A stretch of DNA of 9,393 bases from NCBI GenBank assembly GCA_959598545.1, contig CAUGFC010000070.1, forward strand, positions 1 to 9,393, in the 5' to 3' direction. Below the pieces are notes generated by a model. That model searched no databases and had not been told where the DNA came from. It saw nothing but the letters and a program-made list of their open reading frames with translations. Shown one piece after another: positions 4,294-9,393 of the stretch; position 1 is the first letter of the stretch, and the number at the start of each line of letters is the position of its first letter. The DNA comes from an uncultured Olsenella sp. (lineage in GTDB: Bacteria; Actinomycetota; Coriobacteriia; Coriobacteriales; Atopobiaceae). The translations under genes and the position numbers were made by a program.

Positions 4294-6141
4294 CTACGCG
4301 ATGTAGTCGGACTGCTGGGCCTTCTTGGCGCTCTTGATGAGGAACTCGCGGTTGTTGTCGGTGCTCTTGAGACCGTTCACGAGCGCACGGGCGGCGCGCT
4401 CGACGTTGTTCATGTTGGCGAGCACGCGACGGATGCCCCACACGAGCGGCTGGTAGTCGGGCTCGATGAGCAGGTCCTCGTTGCGCGTGCCGGAAGAAAC
4501 CGGGTCGATGGCCGGGAAGATGCGCTTGTCGGCGAGCTCGCGGTCGAGCTTGAGCTCCATGTTGCCCGTACCCTTGAACTCCTCGAAGATCACCTCGTCC
4601 ATCTTGGAGCCCGTGTCCACGAGGGCGGAGGCGATGATCGTGAGCGAGCCGCCGTTCTCGATGTTGCGGGCGGCGCCGAGGACCTTCTTGGGCGGGTACA
4701 GCGCCGCGGAGTCGACGCCGCCGGAGAGGATGCGGCCGGAGGCGGGGGCCGCGAGGTTGTAGGCGCGAGCCAGGCGCGTGATGGAGTCGAGCACCACCAC
4801 GACGTCCTCCCCCAGCTCCACGAGGCGCTTGGCGCGCTCGATCACGAGCTCTGCGACGCGCGTGTGGTTGTCCGCGGGCATGTCGAACGTGGATGCGACG
4901 ACTTCCCCGCGGATGGAGCGCTCCATGTCCGTGACCTCCTCGGGACGCTCGTCCACGAGCAGACAGAAGAGGTGCACCTCGGGGTTGTTGGCGGCGATGG
5001 ACTGGCAGATCTTCTTGAGGACAGTGGTCTTGCCCGCCTTGGGCGGGGACACGATGAGGCCACGCTGGCCCTTGCCGATGGGCGAGACCAGGTCGATGGC
5101 ACGACCGGTCACCGAATCCTTGCCGCACTCCATGACCAGGCGCTCGTTGGGATAGACGGGCGTAAGGTCGCGGAAGCGCGGACGGGCCTTGAGGCCCTCG
5201 GGTGCCTGGCCGTTGACCGTGATCACGCGCTGCAGCGGAGGGTATTTCCCGTTCGCCCGGCCGGGGCCAACCGTGCCGGACACCAGGTCGCCGGCGCGCA
5301 GGCCGAGCGAGCGAATGATCTGCTGGTGAACGAAGGCGTCGTCATCGCCCTCCATGTAGTTGCCGGTACGGATCCAGCCATAGCCCTCGTTGCCGACCTC
5401 GAGAACGCCCTCGATGGGACGGAAGCCCTCGGCGCGCGCAGCGGCCTCGAAGACCGCCTCGACGAGCTCAGGCTTGCGCATGCCGGCGTAGTCGACGGAG
5501 AGCTCGGCCGCCTTGGCGCGGAGCTCGGCGACCTTCATCTCGGCGAGCTCCTCACGGGTGAGGGAGGGCTCCGCGGAGAGGTCCTGCTGGTGACGGTTGC
5601 GACGACGGCCCTGGCCGTTGCGGCGACCCTGGCCGCCCTGCGCCTTGGGCGCGGGCGCGGCGGACGTGCCCTGGCCGTTGCCGCGGCGACGGCGCCTCCC
5701 GGGACGCTGCTCCTCCCCCTGGGCGGTCGGGGCGTCGACCTCAGCGAGCGTCTGGGCAGGCATCGGCGCCGGCTCGGAGCTCGCGACGGTGGCGGCGTCC
5801 GTCACCTGCGTCATCTCGTCCGATGCGGCAGTGGGGGCCTTGTCGGACTTGCGGGGGCGGCCGCGGCGGCGCTTGGCGGGAGCGGGTTCGTCACCCGACG
5901 TCTCGGCGGGACCCTCGACGGGGGTCGCGACGGGAGCCTGATCGGACTCGTCCTGGTCGGCCTTGCGGGGACGTCCGCGACGGCGCTTGGCGGGAGCCGC
6001 CTCCTCGGCGGCGGCTGCCTCGGCTGCGCGGGCGGCCTCCATCTCGGCCTTCGTGCGGCGCCTGCGCCTCGGCTTGGCGGCGTCCGCCTCGACGGGGGCG
6101 GAAGAGGCCTCGGAGGCGGCGGGGGTCACGTCATCCGTCAT
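4294..6141 (-). CDS. rho: Transcription termination factor Rho
   Basis: Rho is the hexameric RNA-dependent ATPase/translocase that ends transcription of untranslated RNA. The 615 residues are about 195 longer than the 419-residue E. coli protein, the excess being N-terminal: an Ala/Glu/Pro-rich, highly basic extension with KRRRGRPRK at 52-60 and again at 90-98 (AT-hook-like GRP cores) and an Arg/Gly/Gln-rich tract at 147-185. Then come the Rho-N helical domain (about 194-235), the cold-shock-like RNA-binding domain (about 240-312) and the ATPase core. Core motifs are Walker A SPPKAGKTT (365-373), catalytic VDERPEEVTDM (396-406), Walker B VVVVLDSITR (447-456), Q-loop SGGVDSAAL (473-481) and NIENGGSLTIIASAL (493-507). 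The ATG at 6141 has GAGAGG 10 nt upstream. All core residues look intact. Such extensions are typical of Actinomycetota and are thought to broaden RNA binding. Confidence 0.98.
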   Translation of the reverse strand: MTDDVTPAASEASSAPVEADAAKPRRRRRTKAEMEAARAAEAAAAEEAAPAKRRRGRPRKADQDESDQAPVATPVEGPAETSGDEPAPAKRRRGRPRKSDKAPTAASDEMTQVTDAATVASSEPAPMPAQTLAEVDAPTAQGEEQRPGRRRRRGNGQGTSAAPAPKAQGGQGRRNGQGRRRNRHQQDLSAEPSLTREELAEMKVAELRAKAAELSVDYAGMRKPELVEAVFEAAARAEGFRPIEGVLEVGNEGYGWIRTGNYMEGDDDAFVHQQIIRSLGLRAGDLVSGTVGPGRANGKYPPLQRVITVNGQAPEGLKARPRFRDLTPVYPNERLVMECGKDSVTGRAIDLVSPIGKGQRGLIVSPPKAGKTTVLKKICQSIAANNPEVHLFCLLVDERPEEVTDMERSIRGEVVASTFDMPADNHTRVAELVIERAKRLVELGEDVVVVLDSITRLARAYNLAAPASGRILSGGVDSAALYPPKKVLGAARNIENGGSLTIIASALVDTGSKMDEVIFEEFKGTGNMELKLDRELADKRIFPAIDPVSSGTRNEDLLIEPDYQPLVWGIRRVLANMNNVERAARALVNGLKSTDNNREFLIKSAKKAQQSDYIA

Positions 6142-6282
6142 ATGTTGTCTACCTCTCGTTTGCTTCGCTCACGACGGCCCGACGCCAATCGACCGGCTCA
6201 AGGGACGGGAGCTTTGATGCGCTATGAGCACTGTGCTCTGGGGGACGGGCATCCGGGCGCCAAGCCCTCGGAAGCCGGGCAG
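6142..6282 (-). promoter_or_regulatory. Long rho 5' leader
   Basis: The RNA from the predicted start near 6276 to the ATG at 6141 is about 135 nt and holds no credible peptide. It contains a 13-bp palindrome GAGCAC-T-GTGCTC (6226-6238) and two CCCGTCCC blocks. Known rho genes are autoregulated by Rho-dependent termination in the leader; that the same happens here is inference. Confidence 0.5.
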
Positions 6283-6311
6283 ATTATAGCACGACCGATG
6301 CAATGTTTAAA
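6283..6311 (-). promoter_or_regulatory. rho promoter
   Basis: The minus strand carries a perfect TATAAT (6283-6288), a 17-bp spacer and TTTAAA (6306-6311, 4 of 6 to TTGACA). The -35 overlaps the U-tract of the preceding gene's terminator, so the two signals are tightly packed. Confidence 0.8.
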
Positions 6312-6345
6312 GAAAAAGGCCCCGTCCGCCTGCGGCGACCGGGGC
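6309..6345 (-). terminator. Intrinsic terminator after the MarR-like regulator
   Basis: The minus-strand RNA forms a 12-position stem (6334-6345 with 6319-6330, one G-U and one A-G mismatch) around a 3-nt loop, followed by UUUUUCUUU (6309-6317 region). It starts 22 nt after the gene's stop, an ordinary strong terminator that separates this gene from rho. Confidence 0.9.
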
Positions 6346-6367
6346 ACAGGGCGCGATTGGGACGAAA

Positions 6368-7054
6368 TCACTCGGCCTCGGCAGACTTGCGAGCCTTGCG
6401 ACGGACGACGATCTCCTCGATGCGCGCGGTGACGTCGGCGGCGGCGGCGCGGCCCTCGCGGGTGAGGGAGACGCTCGTGGTGTGGGAGCCGGACGCCTCG
6501 TGATCGCGCATGACCAGCCCGCGGGCGGCGAGGGAGGCGACGGACATGGACACCGTGGGCTGGAGCAGCCCGAGGGCATCGACGAGCTGCATGATCGTGA
6601 GCGGCTCCTCGTCAGAGGCATAGAGGCCGAGAAGGACGAGGTCGCCGGCCTTGCAGAAGAACGAGCCCATGGCGTCGACGTACTTGAGGATGCGCTCCGC
6701 GGAGGTGCGGGAGAGGGCGCGACCGGTGGGAATCTGGGCGCGGGTGAGCTCGGCGAGCTCGAGAATCCGGGAACGACCGAGGTCCGACGCGGAGCACACG
6801 ACGTTGCGACGGTCCTTCTCGCCCTCGGAGCGCTCGATGAGGCCGAGCTCCTCGAGGTGGTTGGTGCGGTGCGTCATGGTGGGGCGAAGGGCGCCCTGGT
6901 ACTCGGCGATGGCGGAGGTCTTCAGGGCCTCGGGGGCGGCCGCCAGGTGGCAGACGATCGCGAACTCCTCGAAGGTGAGGCGCTCCTTGGCACCGACCAT
7001 CTGACGAACGATGTTGTATGCCCGACGCACGGACATGAATTCCTTGAGGTCCAC
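6368..7054 (-). CDS. Two-domain MarR-like winged-helix transcriptional regulator
   Basis: This 228-residue cytoplasmic DNA-binding protein has two consecutive winged-helix domains. The first (about residues 26-97) is MarR-like: a helix-turn-helix around TSAIAEYQGALRPTMTHRTNHLEELGLIER and a wing with EGEKDRRN, where the D-R-R pattern is typical of MarR. The second (about 138-203) repeats the plan: LTIMQLVDALGLLQPTVSMSVASLAARGL as helix-turn-helix and a wing ending in VSLTREGR. Ordinary MarR proteins are about 140-160 residues with one such domain and work as dimers, so this could be an internally dimerised form. The start is GTG (7054) with GGGGG 6 nt upstream; ATG at codon 7 (7036), with AAGGA 4 nt upstream, is a fair alternative. 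The ligand and target genes are not evident. It has its own promoter and terminator, hence is probably monocistronic. Confidence 0.88.
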   Translation of the reverse strand: MDLKEFMSVRRAYNIVRQMVGAKERLTFEEFAIVCHLAAAPEALKTSAIAEYQGALRPTMTHRTNHLEELGLIERSEGEKDRRNVVCSASDLGRSRILELAELTRAQIPTGRALSRTSAERILKYVDAMGSFFCKAGDLVLLGLYASDEEPLTIMQLVDALGLLQPTVSMSVASLAARGLVMRDHEASGSHTTSVSLTREGRAAAADVTARIEEIVVRRKARKSAEAE

Positions 7055-7137
7055 GACACGCCCCCGTCTTCAAAAGGTCTTCGACAAACGAGACGCAGCA
7101 TAAGGGCGGCGCCCGCGTTGCCATTTCAATGACGGGC

Positions 7138-7168
7138 AGTATACAGGAGGAAATCGTTTCCGCATCAA
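7138..7168 (-). promoter_or_regulatory. Predicted promoter of the MarR-like regulator
   Basis: The minus strand reads TTGATG (7163-7168), a 19-bp spacer and TATACT (7138-7143). The -10 is strong and the spacer is long, which suggests a weak or activator-dependent promoter. The leader would be about 77 nt. The local AT-richness stands out from the GC-rich flanks. Confidence 0.6.
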
Positions 7169-7202
7169 GGCTTTTTGGCGATTTATAAAAGACGCACACA
7201 GC

Positions 7203-7233
7203 GGGCGCGCCGCGCGGACGCGACGGCGCGCCC
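7203..7233 (-). terminator. Hairpin after argS, probable terminator
   Basis: Perfect 10-bp arms GGGCGCGCCG (7203-7212) and CGGCGCGCCC (7224-7233) flank an 11-nt loop that can pair further. It begins 6 nt after the argS stop. The U-stretch (UCUUUU) comes only about 11 nt beyond the stem, so efficiency is uncertain. Confidence 0.65.
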
Positions 7234-7239
7234 GGGTAC

Positions 7240-9084
7240 CTACATGCTCTGGGGGGCGGAGACGCCGATCAGCTCGAGCGTGAGCGCGAGCACGCGCCTC
7301 GTGGCGTCGCAGGCGACGAGGCGAGCGTGGGAGAGCGCCTCGTCGAGCGGGCGGCCGGCGCCGGGGAGCACCTGGCACGCGACGTAGAACGAGTGGAACT
7401 CCGCCGCGAGCTCCTCGGCGTAGTGCGTGAGACGGAACGGCGCGCGGTCGCGCGCGCAGCTCTCGACCAGGCCGGGGAGTTCGGCGATCTTGCGGGTGAG
7501 CGCCGCCTCGGCGGGATCGACGAGCAGGCCGAGGTCGTAGGCCTCCCCCACCGCGCGGCGCGCGACCTCGTCCATGCCGAGCTCGGCGGCCTCCTCGACC
7601 GTGACGCCCGCGCCGCGCCGCAGGATCGAGCAGATGCGGGCGTGCGCGTACTGCACGTAGTAGACCGGGTTGGTGTTGTCCTGGCGCTTCACGCGCTCGA
7701 TGTCGAAGTCAATCATCTGGTTGGACGACTTGGAGATCAGCGTGTAGCGCGTGGCGTCGGCCCCCACCTCGGCGAGCAGCTCGTCGAAGGTGACCATCGT
7801 TCCCTTGCGCTTGGACATGCGCACGGGGTTGCCGTCGCGCAGCAGGTTCACGAGCTGGCCGAGAAGGACCTCGAACTGCGTGGGGTAGCCGAGAGCCTCG
7901 CAGGCGGACTGGACGCGCTGGATGTAGCCGTGGTGGTCGGCGCCCCAGATGTCGATCACGTGGTCGACGCGCTGGAACTTGTTCCAGTGGTAGGCGACGT
8001 CGGAGGCGAAGTAGGTGTACTCGCCGTTGGTCTTGATCAGCACGCGGTCCTTGTCGTCGCCGAAGGTGGTGGAGCGGAACCACAGGGCGCCGGCCTCGTC
8101 GCGGTAGAGGTGGCCGAGCTCGTCGAGGGCCGCGAGCGCGCGGTCGACGGCGGAGGTGCCCGTCTCGTCCTTGACGTAGAGGCTGCGCTCGGAGAACCAG
8201 ACGTCGAAGTCGCAGCGGGCGTCGTGGCAGGTCCCACGGATGGAGTCGAGCATCCAGAGGTAGCCGCGCTCGCGGAACTCCGCCATGCGCTCCTCCTCGG
8301 GGACGGAGGCCCACTTGTCGCCGTCCTCCTCCAGGAAGCGCGCGGCGATGTCGACGATGTAGTCGCCGCCGTAGGCGTTGCCGCCCAGGGCCTCGTTGAA
8401 GGCATCGGTGAGCGGGTGCGTCTCGGGGCGGCTGTCGTCCTCGTCGGCGACGAAGGCCTCGCGGTCGGCGAGCAGCGCCTCGCGAGCGGCCTGCAGGTCG
8501 CAGCCCCTCTCCCCCATCACCTCGAGGAGCTGGCGGTAGCGCATGGAGACCGAGTGGCCGAAGACGTCCATCTGCGAGCCGTGGTCGTTGATGTAGTACT
8601 CGCGCTCCACGTCGAACCCGGCGTGCTCGAACACGCGGCAGAGGGAGTCGCCGAGCGCCGCCCAGCGGCCGTGGCCGATGTGCAGCGGGCCCACGGGGTT
8701 GGCGGAGACGAACTCGACCTGGACCTTCTCGCCCGCGCCCATCTCGGAGCGCGCGTAGTCGCGGCCCTGCTCGCAGACGGTGCGGAAGACCTCGTTCGCG
8801 GAGGCGGCGGCGAGGTAGAAGTTGATGAAGCCGGGGCCGGCCACCTCGACGCGGTCGACGGCGGGGTCGACGGGAAGGTGGGCGACGATGGCGTCGGCGA
8901 TCTGACGCGGCGCGCGGCGCGCGAGCTTGGCGGAGCGCATCGCCAGCGTGGAGCTCCAGTCGCCGTTGGACGGGTCGGCAGGTCGCTCGAGTCCGAGGTC
9001 GTTGACGTCAAACTCCGGCAGCTCGCCGGTCTCCTGGGCAGCCGCGAGCGCGGCGCGCAGCAGCTCCTCGATCTTCTCGGGCAT
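7240..9084 (-). CDS. argS: Arginyl-tRNA synthetase
   Basis: This class I aminoacyl-tRNA synthetase charges tRNA-Arg with arginine using ATP in the cytoplasm. The order of domains is standard for ArgRS: an N-terminal Add1 domain (about residues 2-92, ending in GPGFINF at 83-89), the Rossmann catalytic core with NPVGPLHIGHGR containing the HIGH signature (135-138), YYINDHGSQMDVFG, the WGADHHGYIQR block, and the KMSKS-class loop MSKRKG (423-428). The helical DALR anticodon-binding domain follows, ending in the family-typical LELIGVSAPQSM. At 614 residues it is near the usual 550-600, slightly long. Two ATGs are adjacent (9087 and 9084); AGGAG at 9090-9094 is 2 nt from the first and 5 nt from the second, so I chose 9084. 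It appears transcribed alone. No anomalies seen. Confidence 0.98.
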   Translation of the reverse strand: MPEKIEELLRAALAAAQETGELPEFDVNDLGLERPADPSNGDWSSTLAMRSAKLARRAPRQIADAIVAHLPVDPAVDRVEVAGPGFINFYLAAASANEVFRTVCEQGRDYARSEMGAGEKVQVEFVSANPVGPLHIGHGRWAALGDSLCRVFEHAGFDVEREYYINDHGSQMDVFGHSVSMRYRQLLEVMGERGCDLQAAREALLADREAFVADEDDSRPETHPLTDAFNEALGGNAYGGDYIVDIAARFLEEDGDKWASVPEEERMAEFRERGYLWMLDSIRGTCHDARCDFDVWFSERSLYVKDETGTSAVDRALAALDELGHLYRDEAGALWFRSTTFGDDKDRVLIKTNGEYTYFASDVAYHWNKFQRVDHVIDIWGADHHGYIQRVQSACEALGYPTQFEVLLGQLVNLLRDGNPVRMSKRKGTMVTFDELLAEVGADATRYTLISKSSNQMIDFDIERVKRQDNTNPVYYVQYAHARICSILRRGAGVTVEEAAELGMDEVARRAVGEAYDLGLLVDPAEAALTRKIAELPGLVESCARDRAPFRLTHYAEELAAEFHSFYVACQVLPGAGRPLDEALSHARLVACDATRRVLALTLELIGVSAPQSM

Positions 9085-9120
9085 CATCTCTCCTGTTCCC
9101 GTGCAGCCTGTAACCGTCCC

Positions 9121-9129
9121 AGTGTATCA
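9121..9129 (-). promoter_or_regulatory. Extended -10 promoter element of argS
   Basis: The minus strand reads TGATACACT, which is an extended -10 (TGn plus TACACT), 33 nt before the argS start. I see no good -35, which extended -10 promoters can dispense with. Transcription would begin near 9114 with a leader of about 30 nt. Confidence 0.6.
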
Positions 9130-9172
9130 GAGGCGGCGCCGGACACGCCCGGGAGAGGGGCCGTCTCGACGC

Positions 9173-9393
9173 CTACGCTTGCGCGCGTCCCGAGGAGGCG
9201 CGCTCCTCGCGCGCGAGCTCGGCGCGCAGGCGAGCGAGGCCCATCTCCAGGCCCACGGGGTAGGTCTGCGGGTTGAGGAAGCGCGCGACCGCCGGGTCCA
9301 GACGCATGAGGGCGTCCTTGCAGCGGGCACGGGCGGCCTCGAGCCCCTCGGGCTCGGCCGCGCGGGCGCCGTGCTCGACCACGGGCACGAGCA
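9173..9393 (-). CDS. pncB: Probable nicotinate phosphoribosyltransferase, C-terminal fragment
   Basis: Only the last 73 or so codons are in the window; the gene continues beyond the right edge. The visible part reads PVVEHG near the edge, then ARARCKDALMRLDPAVARF and LNPQTYPVGLEMGLARLR before a basic tail. The pattern, a charged helix followed by RLLNPxxYPVGLS-like residues, is what I expect at the C-terminus of nicotinate phosphoribosyltransferases, which convert nicotinate and PRPP to nicotinate mononucleotide in NAD salvage. No catalytic residues are in view, so the call rests on this tail alone. The GTG at 9388 is internal, not the start. It ends with TAG at 9173-9175, 86-89 bp before argS, and I see no clear terminator after it, so some read-through into argS is possible. 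Confidence 0.72.
   Translation of the reverse strand, partial: LVPVVEHGARAAEPEGLEAARARCKDALMRLDPAVARFLNPQTYPVGLEMGLARLRAELAREERASSGRAQA

Noticed and set aside
4085..5128. Minus-strand alternative frame within and beyond the rho 3' half
   Set aside because: Arg/Ala/Gly-rich out-of-frame shadow of rho.
4864..6432. Long plus-strand open frame (522 aa) opposite rho
   Set aside because: Antisense shadow of rho with Gly/Leu/Arg-rich composition and no domain pattern.
7327..9276. Long plus-strand open frame (649 aa) opposite argS
   Set aside because: Low-complexity Val/Gly/Ala/Asp-rich translation antisense to a clear argS; it arises from GC-rich codon bias.

Overview
The window is GC-rich DNA in which every supportable gene lies on the minus strand, so the natural reading direction is from high to low coordinates. 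The codon usage, an actinobacterial-style Rho with a long basic N-terminal extension, Sec/Tat lipoprotein-type export and the gene content suggest a GC-rich Gram-positive of the Actinomycetota, most likely class Coriobacteriia (Olsenella/Collinsella-like). This is an inference from protein appearance, not a database match.

Read in the direction of transcription, the window begins with the C-terminal end of a probable nicotinate phosphoribosyltransferase (9173-9393, cut by the window edge). It is followed by argS (arginyl-tRNA synthetase), whose own extended -10 promoter lies just upstream. Next comes a two-domain MarR-like winged-helix regulator with its own promoter and a clear intrinsic terminator. 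After that is rho (transcription termination factor), with a consensus TATAAT promoter and a leader of about 135 nt. Rho ends in a strong C(UUCG)G hairpin.

The stretch from about 3727 to 4293 has no gene. It holds an unusual set of degenerate ~41-bp-periodic repeats in two facing orientations, a probable promoter and a leader hairpin. Downstream is a two-gene unit overlapping by GTGA: an exported or membrane-anchored protein of unknown function (367 aa) and a VanZ-family membrane protein (158 aa).

The last part is a branched-chain amino-acid-type (LivJ/LivH) ABC uptake locus. It encodes a Tat-motif lipoprotein substrate-binding protein, an intrinsic terminator, and then a LivH-type permease with a TTG start that runs off the left edge. 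The terminator between binding protein and permease would give excess binding protein over membrane components.

Most genes are housekeeping. The parts that standard gene calls do not explain are the inverted repeat array between rho and the unknown gene, the 14-bp perfect inverted repeat inside the start of the VanZ gene, and the unknown membrane protein itself. No tRNA, rRNA, CRISPR array, insertion sequence or phage gene was seen.
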